This document shows positions 43,488-56,574 of a DNA stretch of 64,000 nucleotides, piece after piece. The notes under the pieces were generated by a model. It was not told the DNA's origin. It searched no databases and saw only the letters and a program-made list of their open reading frames with translations. Positions within the stretch are counted from its first letter, which is position 1; every line of letters begins with the position of its first letter. This stretch comes from Metridium senile (taxonomy: Eukaryota > Cnidaria > Anthozoa > Actiniaria > Metridiidae): contig OX459095.1 of assembly GCA_949775045.1 (NCBI GenBank), positions 21,046,811 through 21,110,810 of the forward strand, read 5' to 3'. The translations under genes and the position numbers were made by a program.

Positions 43488-43489
43488 TT

Positions 43490-44270
43490 TTGAATTGCTT
43501 GCTCAGACGAATCATTTGCATTCAAAATCCAAATAAAAAACGGCTTAAGATTCTTGCCTATAGACCACTTTCATAAATAGAGATGAACAATTATTTATTT
43601 ATTACAAAGATATTTGAATGTTTTATATTAGCACTGCCATTTGCAAAAATTGAAATAGGCATGTTTGAAAAGTTTTGATGCTCTGCATAAATTGTCAATG
43701 AAGTTTAATAATATGCTAAATCAAAAATGTAGATAAATGTAGGTGTCAGCCTGATAGCTTTTTGCTATTATCAATGAAAAGAAATTAAAAGAAAAAATGT
43801 AGATTTTTGTTTTAGTGTTTTTCAGATTTTTCAAATTCATAAACCTTCTCGCAATTAGTAAATCGATATAACTTTCCGCCAGTTATTGTTATCGTAAATG
43901 CCGCTAATATATAAGATGGCTTTCGTTTTCTTAAAACAGCAATTTTAAATATCGTTATATTTGGTGGCAGTCATTTATGAAAGTCGTCTATTGCACTTGA
44001 CGAACGAAGTCAGCGTCGTCTTTTAAACCTTTTTATCACAAAAGTTTCGTCTAATATTAAAGTTTTGATGATTCTGCTAAAAGTAGAGAATTTAAAAGTG
44101 ACTCTAACAGCAAGCTAAATATTACTTTAAAACTACAATAACTAGAGGTTAATTAAACTAGTATGGACTACGTCAGTGTTTCTAAGGAAACAATATTATT
44201 ATAGCTCTAGAGCTCTATTGCAGTAATATATTATTGTACTATAATTAGCTAGTATATATCGTATATTTTA
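43490..44270. other. Gene-free AT-rich region
   Basis: At 44154-44183 a short sequence (AAACTAGTATGGACTACGTC) resembles the Penelope-associated repeat at 33366 and 34986. Nothing else recognised. Confidence 0.4.
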
Positions 44271-44299
44271 TTATTTGTTTACTATATATCATTACTTTC

Positions 44300-44825
44300 T
44301 TATATTTATCTAATTATTTATTCATTCATTTATTTAACTATTCATTTATATATTTATATATTAGTTTATTTATTGATCTATTTATTTAAATTGTTCATTT
44401 ATTTATATTTATTTATTTATTTATTTATCTATTTATTTATTGATAACGTTTAAAATATTTGTAATTTTGCGGTGGTGTTTCTATGTTGTTATTTATCAAC
44501 TCATTTGTTTGTGTACTTTTTTGTTCATTGATATAGTGTATTTATACAGTCATTCATTCATTCATTGTTTCATCCATACATCCATTCATTCATCCATCGA
44601 ATATTCATCCATTCATTCATCCATTCATCCATCCATTCATTCATTCATTCATTCATTCATTCATTCATCCATTCATCCATTCATCCATTCATCCATTCAT
44701 CCATTCATCCATTCATCCATCCATCCATTCATTCATTCATCCATTCATCCATTCATCCATTCATCCATCCATTCATCCATTCATTTATTCATTCATTCAT
44801 CCATGCATCCATTCATCCATTCAAT
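44300..44825. repeat. (TTCA)/(ATCC)-type tetranucleotide array
   Basis: TATT-rich then TTCATCCA-rich tandem repeat. The His/Ile/Ser-rich open frames over it are artefacts. Confidence 0.9.
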
Positions 44826-44851
44826 ATTTGTTCATCTATTCACTTCCTATT

Positions 44852-45114
44852 TCAACTCCCTTTGTCCAAGTGGTAGGGGTGATCGGCGGAGGTTTTGAAA
44901 ACGACCCCTAAAAGGTACGCACAGATAAAAATAACTGATAAAGCCTTGTCGATTTCTACCCCAACAAAGCAACAAAACAGAGTAAAAATGACTCTTACAT
45001 GTACGAAATCATGTTACGTAACTGCTTTTAAGCCAGAACCCTAAAATTTACGTACAGAAAATATTTTCACCCTAAAAGGTACGCCGATCACCCCTACCAC
45101 TTGGACAAAGGGAG
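44852..45114. mobile_element. 263-bp MITE next to the RTK 3' end
   Basis: Inverted ends of about 35 bases (CTTTGTCCAAGTGGTAGGGG and complement) with inner partial repeats CCTAAAAGGTACGC. It ends 22 bases from the RTK stop codon, so it probably forms part of the 3' UTR. Confidence 0.75.
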
Positions 45115-45136
45115 TACCCCCCGGGTGTTCTGATCT

Positions 45137-48100
45137 CTACACCATGTCAGAAACGTCGCCTTCTTTGTTGTCAATGGGAATCGTGTACCTATCGTCACTA
45201 TCTACGGCCATTTCGATCATTTCAACATACGGTTTGTCCTTAGTCATGAGTGCCTCAATGGTCGTTATGATGTCACTGAACGATGGTCTTTCCTCCGCGT
45301 CCTCCTTCCAGCAGCTTTTCATTACTTTGTACCTAGAGTAAGACAATAGAAATCATTTGAAAATAGGAATCTTAGGGCCCGGGCAAACGGTTTCAACATT
45401 TGCTTCAACATCCGATTTTGTTGAATGGCAATGTTTAAACGCTTTTTAACTCTTTCAACATTGTTGAAACGTGTTGAATCGGTGTTGAATTGATATCAAA
45501 ATCGAATGGACGTTGAAGCATGCAAATGTTGAAGCCGTTTGCCCAGGCACTTAGATGCATACATGTATGTCATGTATGGTGAAGTCGCTCGCTTGTCGCT
45601 GTTGACTGAATTCGAATCAGTCCTAGATTGGGCATGACTGAGTTCAAGCCAAAGATTGGTAATGGCTCATATACATGTGAGACTCGTTTGTTCGATGTGG
45701 TCTCTCACTTTACACGAGTGATTTTATTTTTTTAGTGTTATCTTCCCTCAACAAATTCCACATGTGAGCAGTGTTCTCTATGTTGAAGCATCCAGTGTAG
45801 GGAGATTCCCAAAATAGTAGGATTCCTAAAATGCCTGGCCAGAATATAGTCACATTATTTTGTTGATTTAATAAGTTGGGTTGAAAATTAAATAGAAATC
45901 AATTATAAGTGTTTCAGCTCATATATTAGAACAATATTAATGTATATAAAAAATATCATGCATTCTTACATGTCGTCTGGACACAGATCCGGCTTTTCCA
46001 TCCTGTCACCTCTTTTGAGGAAGCGCAAAAGTTCCTCGTTATGGAGAGTAGGGTAGGGCAGCTTTCCTATCAATCAAATTCAACAAAAAACAATTAAATA
46101 GACATCTTAAAGAAATGTACTTAGTGTAAAATTGGTTTTGCGCAACCAAAAATTAAATTTACTTACTGTTTATGACCAAATAGCAATTATTTGTGTGCTC
46201 ACTTACCGAGGGAGTATATCTCCCAAATAACCACACCATAAGACCAGCTGTATAAACAACACAACATAATTTATTATTAAATCATCAACCACACTCACTA
46301 TTTCCATAATTAGTCAAATTGCTGCTGTGGAATACTGAGAGTGCAAACATCATGAAATAATGTGTAGTAGAGCGCAGATACTATATCCATGAAATAGAAT
46401 CAAATTGCTATTAAGTACTGTGGAACATATCGCAAACACTATATCCATGAAATAACTTTAAATTGCAGCAGTCTTAGCTATTATTTGTTCAAAGCTTAAG
46501 ATCTCCCTCTTTAAGAATTTTTAAAATGTAATTGAAATTACTTACACATCACTTTTACTGGTAAATATCTGGTCTTCAAGAGCTTCAGGTGACATCCATC
46601 TTAAAGGCAGTTTACGACACCCCTGGGCTTGATACAATTTATTCTCATAGTTCACTTGACGGGAGAGTCCAAAATCGGCAACTTTGGCGACATAGCCATC
46701 AGCAACGAGAATGTTACGTGCAGCGAGATCACGGTGAACGATTCCTTTTGAGGAAAGGTATTCCTACACATCACAAGAAAATGGTATGCAACTTATACAA
46801 ATTTTCGATCATTTAATTTGAATGAGCCGATATATAGATCATCGGCAGTAATTATTATTATTATTACTATACTCTTCAGTGGAGCTACCAAACTAACTCA
46901 CATTTTGATTTGGGCTATCCAAACGAAATTGTGATTCAGTCACAAAACCAAAATAATCCCTATGGCAAGCAAAAGCACCGCACTTGAAACATGATCAGCT
47001 TAGATATATTTCATGTACGTCCAGTACATACCTGGACTATGATCACATTAAAGCCAAACACTGATCATTTTGTACTTACCATTCCCTGTGCAATTTGCCA
47101 TGAGAACGAAATGAAATCTTCCAACAAACTTTCCAAACTTTGTTTCGTGTCATAGCCTACATCGGAATTTGATGCTGAAGGTTCATTGGTTGAAGACGGA
47201 CCTAACTTGACGTACGTCTAAAAACAACAAGAATATTCCATTAGATATCTATTGTCTGACATGGATAATACGTGAACAATTACCTTGTCGCGTTTGCCTT
47301 TAAGTAAAGTGAGCAAATCGCCGTGTTTTGCAAACTCCACAAGTAAAAAGAGTTGGTGTTCTTCTTTCGTACAACAGGCAATTATTGAAATGGTGTTCCT
47401 ATGGCAATCAACAGTTTTCATGAATTCAATTTCGCGAAGGAACTCACTTTGCTCTTGTGAAGATGCTCTTTCTGCAAGAGAAACATTGGTTAAGGTAGTT
47501 TGTTACATTTTAGTTTGTCTTTTTAAGTTCTTCCAGGGCCGTAGCACCCTCAAAATGAAAGGGGGAGCTCACCCATTGATTTCTGCAAATAGCCCTGAAA
47601 ATAACTACCATTCATTTCCAATTATGTGTGGTTTTTTTTTGGGGGGGGGGGGGGGGATCCCCCTGCCCCTCCCCTTGCTACGGCCCTGTTCCTAAAGAGA
47701 GTGTGTCTTGGATATAGTATAATATTATATTATTATGACCACTTCCTTACCATGCAACATTTTTACAGCCACAATCATACTAGTCCTGCTGTCTTGCTTT
47801 TCTATGTTTGTAGATGTTTTAGTTGGATGGCCTTTAGGTGCATTTCTATACATTCGTCCCTTCCATACTCTTCCAAAGGCTCCTTGACCGAGCTCCTCCA
47901 GTAACTCTACTTGGCTGATGTCAATCTCCCACGGGTCGTTATTGGCGGAACTCCTGCGGAACATGTTTAATCAAAGACATGTCCTTGGTACAATACATAA
48001 TATATACTGCTTCAAAAACTTTGATATGTTTTACTTTACAATGCATTCAAAGACGTGGTACTGAAGCATCTTCTTCAGTTTGAGTTTAAATGGATCATGT

Positions 48101-51100
48101 AATGCTCAAATATATTAAAACATGTGTTAAATTAAAACATTTGTTATCATAATTACCAAAATCCTTGTAACAATATAAACAAGAATACCTTTGATCAACT
48201 ATGAGTAATTCGAGAGTGATTCCAGCATCTATTTACAATTGTATATTTGTACTGACAGTCCTTTAGTTTTCAACGTACCTTTCCTTCATTTGTTTTCTTC
48301 TTTTGATAAAAACAAAGAGCAAGGACAAGAAAATTAGGACAAGAATTGCAGAACCCAGTCCCACTCCTATTAAAGTCCTTGAAGAGACTTTTGGATCTCT
48401 TTGAGAGATGCTTGTTGATGCTTCTGGTGAAGTGGTCACAACTCTTTTGGCGAGGGAAATTTTTGGTGAGGGTCGCAGTGTAGTGACTGGATATGAGAAT
48501 GAAAAACAACACAAATGTTTTTAACTGAGATTGTTAGTGTATTTTCTGATTTCACACAAAACGTACTTACTGATATGTTTACGAAAGTCCAGAAGCATAC
48601 TAAACCCTGCACCGACATGCTGGTGATCAGACTTAAACTTCACCCATAAGAACTGTCCAGTGGATTTTTGGAACTTCTGTTTCTGTGATTGTGTTTCACT
48701 TGTGAAGTTCGTCAACACCAAAGCACTCTCATCCATACCATCTCTGATCTCTAAATAGTCTCCTTGAGCCAAGTCAAACTTAGTCAGTGCAAAGCTAACT
48801 AAATTATTTTGGGGTGCGGTGATGAGCCACGTGCATTCTTGGTCGTTTGTGTATAGATCAGGGTGGAAAGGACTTACGATATCTTTGGATACACTGGATA
48901 CTTTTTTAGGAGATGAGGAAGAACATGCTGAAAAGTAAAAAAAAAGACAACGGTTTACCAAACTTCCTTTAGCAAACCATACATTTCTGAAGCCTGATTA
49001 TGGTTTCATTCTTGCTTCTGTATATTTGTTCATTCGATATTTAGAGGTATGGCCACAGCTTACACCAAACTAACACCAATTACCCTATTTCACTATGACA
49101 TCACATCAAATCAATCCAGAGGGGACAAATTTGCAGCAAATTATAAAATTGATGAAATAAAAGTAAATTATATTTTATTTTATTTTATTAGCTTTTCCTT
49201 CATACGAAGGTATAGGGACACCACAACAGCTTACATAAATTACTGTGGGCCCTGTACATGTAGTATGCTGAGGCCTGGCTATTGCTCCGGGAGACAATCT
49301 CCTGCTTCCACCTTGTATAGGAATTATTTAGAGCGAAGGCAGACGGGACCTCCGGCTTTACGTCATTATCCGAGAAGATCAGACGAGGCACTGAGATAGC
49401 AAATTTTGTGATATATAAATATCTCAATCTTGACGTTTCTTGGCCTGTTGGTTAATTCTTTGAAATATGAAGCCTACTTTGTGGTACAAGCAGAAATATG
49501 TACCTTTCGGCTTGTTGACAAATTTCCATCTCAGACTAAAACCCCCAGCAACATCTTCCTCATCAGATGTAAACCTTATCCACAAGTATTTGTCAGAAGA
49601 AGCCCATCTTTCGTCCATGCCTGGCTTGGTCGTAAGGTTCGTTAACACCACAGCACTTTCGTTTACACCGTCTCTTAACACTAAATGGTCCCCTGGTTGA
49701 GCCAAGTCAACCTTGGGGAACCAAAATGTGATTATCTGGTGTTGAGGTGCGGTGATAAGCCAAGTGCATCGAAGATTGTTTCGATATAGAGGATTAAAGG
49801 GAGTTAAATTGCTGTCAGATGTATTTACCAATGAAACCATCGAAGATATACATGCTGGAAAGTACAATCATATCAACTTCATTAAAGTGCATTTTGAAAA
49901 TAATTAACGTGTATAAAATACATAGAGATAAATACATGAGATCGCAGAAATATGATATTTATCTTCGAATATTCAACTTGAGATAAACTATTGAGATAAA
50001 GCACAAGAAAATCAATTTTAAGGGCCCATGTTAGGCCCTGTTAGGGTTTTAGGATTATGGGTTATTAGGGTTTTTTAGAGCAAGGATATGGATTATTGAC
50101 CCAAAAGTTTAAGGATTACGGATTATTTTTGCAGCATTTAGGACCAATTGAGGATTTAGGATTACTCGCGTTTGTAATTTATTTTTGGTAAATCATTATT
50201 TACAATTTAGGATTACCGATTATTTATGAACTTCAATCAGGATTATGGATTATTCAGACCCCCCTCTCCCCCCCCCCCCAACAGGGCCTCATTAATCTTT
50301 TTGTTATATCACATACTGTTTTTAAATCAAGAAATTATTTCAAAATGTTGAAAATATAGACACGTGTGATAAATAGAAATATCAACACCGGACACGTGTG
50401 ATTTTAATCAGTGTGCCAAATAAAAAAATGTTATATTAGCATTTACCTTTTGGTATTTTTATAAACTTAATCTTCATCTTGAATCCTTTAAAAGTGAAAT
50501 GCTTGCTGGAATTGAACACAACCCAAAGGTGCCGTTCACTAGAAGTCCCCCAATGATCTAGTTTTGGTTTACTTCTATAAGATTCCAATAGCACGGCAGT
50601 TTTATTCTTTCCATCTCGTAGTTCTACATAGTCTCCTTGACCCAAGTCAAAGTCAGTAAACATAAACCCGACAGCGTGGTGTTCCGGTGCTGTGACGGCC
50701 CATGTACATTTATCATCGATGGGATAGTATTCTGGATATAAAGGAGTTGTGACGGGCTCTTCATCACTGGATATTCTCACATCACGTTTCTTACTGCAGC
50801 CGGCTGTACAAAAAAGATAGTATATCTTTAAATTAAACTTGTTATGCATTACCACTCATTGATATAAATAGTAAACATATTTGTTACAATATCGGTTGTA
50901 TTTAGTATTGCTATCAGGAATACGACACTACGACAGTGTAAAACAGTACACGAGGTTTATTACCATGAGCTACAAGTAATAACTACAACTCATAGATGGA
51001 TTCCGAGTCCGCATGATATACGATTACAATTACGTCATACAAGTATACAATTACATATTATGACACCCCCCTTTTTTACAAAAGGTATAGGATACTAAAA

Positions 51101-54100
51101 CTTAAACTTTTGACAATTATTGTAGAATGTCAATCAAAACAATTTCTCTTCAGTGTCATATTATTCAGTTCAAAAAAATCAATTCTTATGATTCAGGTCA
51201 ATGACTATGTTAAACAATGTCATATACATGATATAGTCATTCAAGTAGGCAGGAGCTTTTCTTGGCCACTGTGGGTGTGGTGTATCTGTTGCCTCCTCAA
51301 TGTTTCTGCGGTAGGAGGCGCCTTCTTGCGTCTCGAGTTCACACAAGCGCTCGTGGAGCCAAAATTGGACTGTTGCCTTCGTCCAGGCTTTGCATGATCC
51401 TAGCCGGAAAGGCTTCATACTTACTGTATCACCTTCTTCTAATGGCGGTGGGTCATTTGCTGTACGATTGAAGTACTTGACTTGTTGGCGCTTCTTTAAG
51501 TCTTTGATCTCCGCTTCAGGATATACAACTCTGGGTTGAAGAAGTGCTATGGCTGTTGGTAGAAGGGTTCTAGTTCGTCTGTTGAGAAGTCATTGGGCAG
51601 GGCTTGACTCCATTCCTTGAGTTGGCGTATTAATTTAGTCTAGGAATATCAGGTATGTCAGGAATGTCAGGTATGTAGCATTTGCTTTGCTGTCATGACC
51701 GCATACTCTGCCTTTCCGTTAGCTTGGCTGTTACCAGGGCTGTTCGCCCTATGAACAACATCCCGTTCTTTAGTGAACTTCGCAAACTCGTCCGAGGAGA
51801 GCGGGGGTCCATTGTCGCTTATCACTCGTTCAGGGCATCAATATCGAGCGAAATGGTTCTTCAGTTTCAAAATGACAATTGCAGACCGTGAGTTGAGTAA
51901 AATATCAATTTCGAAGAAGCTGCTGTAGTAGAGGTTATCAAGTAATCTTGGCCATCGATGGTGAATAGGTATGCGCACACCTGTTCCCACAGGTGTGTTG
52001 TTATTTTATGAGGCATTAGCGTTTCTTTCTGTGGACTTGTTTCGTATATATTTGTGGCAAGTCTAACACGTTGATATCATCTCTTTTATTTTGTTGGACA
52101 TCCCAGGCCTGAACAAGGCTTCTCTTGCTCGCCTCAAACACGATCCAACGTCTAGTAAGTGTGAGTGTTTTCGTTCTCGCATTTCTTTGCGCACGCTTTG
52201 TGGGGCCACTACTCTCTGGCCTCGGAATATAAGTCCGTCTTGGACTGTTAGCTCGTCACGTACTGCTACACTGTATCTTGTAAATGTTCAAGGAAGTCTT
52301 TTCTTTCTTCTGGTCAACCACGTAAAATAATTGCTTTCAAAATCTGCAGGAAGTCATCTGCTTGATCTGTAGCCGTCCTCAAATCCCTGATTCTCTTGCT
52401 GGATATCGGTAGACAACTTGCGTTGTTTACAATTAATTTCAAACTCTGCTCCAGACGGGTGTTCTGTTGAAGGTAAGAAGGCTCGCGAGAGGGTGTCTGC
52501 AAGGTGCATGTTTCGACCTTGCTCGTAGGATAAAACTAGTTGATAAAACTGAATTAGATACATCAAATAAGCTAAAACACATTGGGGGTCACCGTCGTTG
52601 TTTTCGACAAAATGGCCTCAACAGCTCGGCAATTTCGGCATTTTTTGCAAGCAGCCGTAACGGAAGAAAATTCGTAAAAAATGCCAGTCATAATATAAGA
52701 AGGCCCTAAAATGTTTTTGAAACTCATAATATTTGGAAATATAAATCGATTTTTTTACACAAAACGTGAAAATAATTACTATTTTTGGAGAAAAAGACCG
52801 TACGTCTAGAAACAACTGAAAATGGCCGCTTTTTGTCGTTTTCGAGGGTCTAAAAAAAGTTGCGGAAAATTAAGGCCGATTTTCTGTGGAAATTTTTTCA
52901 GAAACTATCTTTAGTAGTTATTTCGATTTATAAGATAAAAAATGGGGGTCACCGTTCGTTTTTTTTTTTAGTTATTGTGCTTCAAACATCGAAAATCTGC
53001 TCGTTTGCTTGTTTTTATTACAGAAACAAAATCACCCAGGCTTTCCTAGTCCTTACTGTGATGAAGTAGATACCATACTTCGAAATATCTTATCTCATAC
53101 ATACTTCTATATTTTCAACCTTGATCCCGTTTTCTCAGTTGTTCATTTCTTATTTTTCTCTGGCATATGGAGCTCGAAACAGAAAACGAACAAATAAACA
53201 TCGGTAAGTTAAAAAAATGGCTTTGAAGTGTGACCGCTGACTAGTTTAGGAAGTATGCATAATTATCCCATAATAAATGCTCCATATCTCAAATAATTAC
53301 AATTGCAGATCAAGGTAAATACCTGTCTTATTCTAAATTTTATGGTAAAATTAAACACTTACCTAGTTTTTTATCTTGGAACCTTATATCAATGGAGAAT
53401 CCTCCACCAGTCATTTGCTGATCAGACTTGAACGTAATGGAACATAGCTGACAAAGTGTCACCCATGTTTTAGGGATTAAAGAACTTTTCGTGAAATGTG
53501 TCTTTTCTATAGTAAGGATATCTCCTTGGGCGAGGCTAAATTTCTTGAACTTTACACTGATATACTTATTGGGTTGTCGGTTGATTTCCCATTTACAATC
53601 TTGGTTGTTGGGGTAGTCAAAAGGATAAAAAGGACTCTGAATAATTTCGTGGTCATAGAATAATGTAGTTGAAAGGGTGCAGGCTGAAAAATAGAATGGG
53701 AATGTTTTTATCATGATGTAAAACAAAACACAATAGATTACATCAGTTTCAAAGAAACTAATTGAGTTAAATGAAATAAGTAATGATACAAACACACCTT
53801 TAGGTGCAAATTGAAATTGTAGCAGAAATCTGATTCCAGTATTTTGTCGATCCGTTCGAAATTGCTTCACCCATAAGTACCGCCCACTAGATGTCCACCA
53901 ATAACGAAGTGGAGATTCAGCAGTAACGTTGTGCAACACCACAGCACTTTCATTCATACCATCTCGTACCACTAAATAGTCACCTGGCTGAGGTTTGTTG
54001 AATTCTACGATGGAATATCTGACTAATTGTTGACGTTCAGGTGCAGTGATAAGCATTTCACGTGCATTCCACGAGCATTTATCGTTAATGAAACATAGAT

Positions 54101-54145
54101 ATGTAGAACAATATCTTCTTTCATAGACGACCATATCATAACATC
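45137..54145 (-). CDS. Receptor tyrosine kinase with at least five CUB domains (5' end not found)
   Basis: Thirteen exons with matching phases encode 1007 codons: five CUB exons (54145-53798, 53683-53363, 50803-50447, 49854-49504, 48927-48571), a juxtamembrane/TM exon (48486-48279), then kinase exons 47953-47751, 47471-47284, 47217-47080, 46763-46556, 46247-46207, 46076-45970, 45332-45137. Each CUB has the [13 protein letters not shown] core; only the first Cys pair is visible. TM: about 23 hydrophobic residues ([18 protein letters not shown]) followed by KRRKQ. Kinase: [66 protein letters not shown], so catalytically complete, with a short insert. The ligand is unknown; the membrane receptor role is inferred. 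The signal peptide exon lies further upstream or was missed. Confidence 0.9.
45376..45549. mobile_element. MITE, GGGCAAAC family, copy 2
   Basis: Inverted ends GGCCCGGGCAAACGGTTTC and complement of GCCGTTTGCCCAGGCA, flanked by CTTAG on both sides. In the last RTK intron; matches 1470-1680. Confidence 0.7.
50882..51065 (-). mobile_element. Short LTR (about 184 bp) of a Ty3/gypsy element
   Basis: Minus strand begins TGTCATAATATG just after a polypurine tract (AAAAAAGGGGGG, 51066-51077) and ends ATATTGTAACA, giving TGT...ACA ends. The exact far border is uncertain. The opposite LTR was not found. Confidence 0.55.
51179..52570 (-). pseudogene. Ty3/gypsy pol remnant (RNase H to integrase)
   Basis: Minus strand shows the RNase H end ([20 protein letters not shown]) and the integrase core with [14 protein letters not shown] and [15 protein letters not shown], broken by frameshifts and stops. 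Gag, protease and reverse transcriptase parts are missing. Decayed insertion in the RTK intron between CUB exons 53683-53363 and 50803-50447. Confidence 0.75.
52571..53362. other. Intron region without recognised features
   Basis: TGGGGGTCACCGT occurs twice (52584, 52943) in the same direction. Otherwise AT-rich with no coding sense. Confidence 0.4.
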
Positions 54146-54700
54146 CTAATAGAGTAATATTTGAATCAGCAAATATAAAAAAAATACTTAATCCCCGTCA
54201 TTATAAATCATTAAACGTCTTCATTCCTTTGATCATTCCACCTTTTGTACCCCTTTCCTCTCATGTCTTTGGATCTTCTATCCGTCGTCACTCCCTTTTC
54301 GTCCCTTTCTAAAATCGCCTTTACAACTGATATCACTGAGTATTAATGGAGTTTTCACCCTATCAAGCAATTTTGCGTGAGGATGCTCGTCAAAGCTTTC
54401 ATTTGAAGAAAAGGCCGAGGAAATGGACTTTAAAAGAAGGGCTCCGCGACCTTAAAATTTGCCGTCTTTTGACTGATTTGGGCCCGCGGGGTCGATGCAT
54501 AAAAATTGGCCTAGCGGCCGAAAAAAATGTTTATTTACAACACTTGTGTGAATTCCCGTGTGAGCTGATTGGTTGATTTACCGTGAACAATAAGAGAACA
54601 GACACGTACACATGTAACTATGTTGCATGGATAAATATTCACTTACGTACAATCAATTTGGTAGTCTTTTCAATAAAAACGTGCTCAAAATTACATTTTT
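54146..54700. other. Region upstream of the first RTK exon seen
   Basis: No CUB or signal-peptide exon recognised. The plus-strand frame 54346-54576 has no family I know. Confidence 0.35.
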
Positions 54701-55869
54701 GACGAACAATACCATTCGCGTTCAGGACGGATTTGAAAAACTTAGAAACTTGTACAAAGGTTAGGTTCTCGAGCGCGTTCCACAGTTTGGCACCTTGGTA
54801 CCTTATTGACTTTTTTTCATAGTTCGTATTAAACTTTGGCAGAGTATAGTAGCTGTGTTTTTACCACGTAGAGAGTAGCCAACGTCTCTCTTCTTGAGTA
54901 GGTATTGTAGTTCTTTGTTCTCCTCTCCGTAGTAACACTTGTGCATGAACACTCCCAGTTTGATAGTATGGAAGAACTCGAAAGGTTTCCATTGTAGTTG
55001 TTTGGTAATTTCTGTTCTTAGTGTGTTCCACGGCAAGTTGTTGATGATTCGTGTTGCTCTGTATAGTGCATTCTCTCTATGGGGTCCAGTAGAGTCTTGT
55101 TACAATTTCCCCATATTATAAGTCTGTAAGTTATTGCAGGAAGGATGATCTTATAATAGAAGTCTTGTCGTACGAGTCTAGGAAGAGAGTATAGAGAGTA
55201 TAGAGATTTTAGTAGGTTCAGTTTCTGTGCGAAAGAAATTTGGCAAGCTAGTTCGGTTAAGTGGGGGGACCAAGACAACTTATCATCTAGTTCCAAACCC
55301 AGGCCGGCTGGTATGTTGGACCGTGACTTTCTTCAGTGTTGAACTTACAAATATTACGGCTGGCAAGGGACCGAAAAACTGGTGTCTTAGCAAAATCATC
55401 AAAATCACAGATTGTTAGATGCCATATGTGTTGAAAGGCAGACAGCAACAGTGGTTTCCATTATCTTGTTTGGTACACAAAGGGGTGAGATTGGACGATA
55501 TAGTTGGATTTATCCTCTTCTTTGTCTTTCTTGAAGATATTGGACAAACTTTTGCTATGTTCCATGATTTTGGTACTGCTTTAGTGCTTGCTGATTTGAA
55601 GCAGATAACAGTTAAAGAGGGTGTTACAGCGTTATCTCCAAGCTTTAATAGCTTGGGAGAGACATTATCAGGGCCCATAGCTTTAGCTGGTTCTAGTTTA
55701 GAGACTATAACTAGTTTAGATGGTTGAATGCTATCAGAACTGGAATTTACATGGGTTACTGGTTGCCTATAGTTCTGCTACTGTCGAGAAGTGATGGTTT
55801 AGGATTTCTACTTTTTCATGGTCTTTGGTAGCAAGTGTGTTGTCTTCGCGTCGACTGATTGCGTTGATA

Positions 55870-56201
55870 AGGCCTAGTCTGGGACCTAAACTCGCCTTAA
55901 CTCGCAGCGAGTTTGGGCGAGTTAAGGCGAGTTAAGGCGAGTTAAGGGAAAATCAAAACTTCAATGCTGCGAGTTAAGGCGAGTTAAGGCGAGTTAAGGA
56001 AAAATCCCATAATTTGGAGTGACACTAAAAGAACATGACTTATATGTGTATATTTCAGCTTTGTGAGATGAGGTTAAGGCAATTCCCTGTGCATTATGAC
56101 ATTGAGTAATTTACTGCGAGCTTGTGCGAGTTAATGCGAGTTTGTGCGAGTTAAGGCGAGTTTGCGCGAGTTAAGACGAGTTAAGGTCCCAGACTAGGCC
56201 T
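55870..56201. mobile_element. 332-bp MITE with internal GCGAGTTAAG repeats
   Basis: Inverted ends AGGCCTAGTCTGGGACC and complement, flanked by TTGATA (55864-55869, 56202-56207). The interior has tandem GCGAGTTAAG-type decamers near both ends. Confidence 0.8.
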
Positions 56202-56574
56202 TTGATAGGTGATGCACGTTTAGCTCGAGCTGGAGGAAGATTCATCGATGAGTTTCCACTGAGTAGGTTTTGGTGTCCGGGAGTTTAACAAACAGTTGTT
56301 CAGCTTTTGCTCAGTTTCTAACCTCCATCGTTATTTGGTTTCTTATGTCACGGTAACTCTTCCATAAGATGGCATCGTTGCATTTTATGGCTTGACGGTA
56401 GATCTTGTACCTTTGGTTCATTTCGTGACGGATTTGGGGCGTTATCCACGGCGCGCAGTGACTGACTACGTACTTTAAAGCTTCTCAGAATAGAGCGTGC
56501 TCGTCGCAGATGTCATTAAACATTTTTGCCCAGGCCCAGTTGGACGTTCTTGTTCTTCTCAGCTGCGCGTCGTA

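Noticed and set aside
44440..44898. 152-codon plus-strand frame with HSFIHSSIHP repeats
   Set aside because: Encoded by a tetranucleotide array.
47521..47690. GGGGG/CCCCC-flanked stretch in an RTK intron (AGGGCCGTAGCA / TGCTACGGCCCT)
   Set aside because: Inverted ends are visible, suggesting a small MITE, but borders and duplication could not be settled, so it is not listed as a feature.
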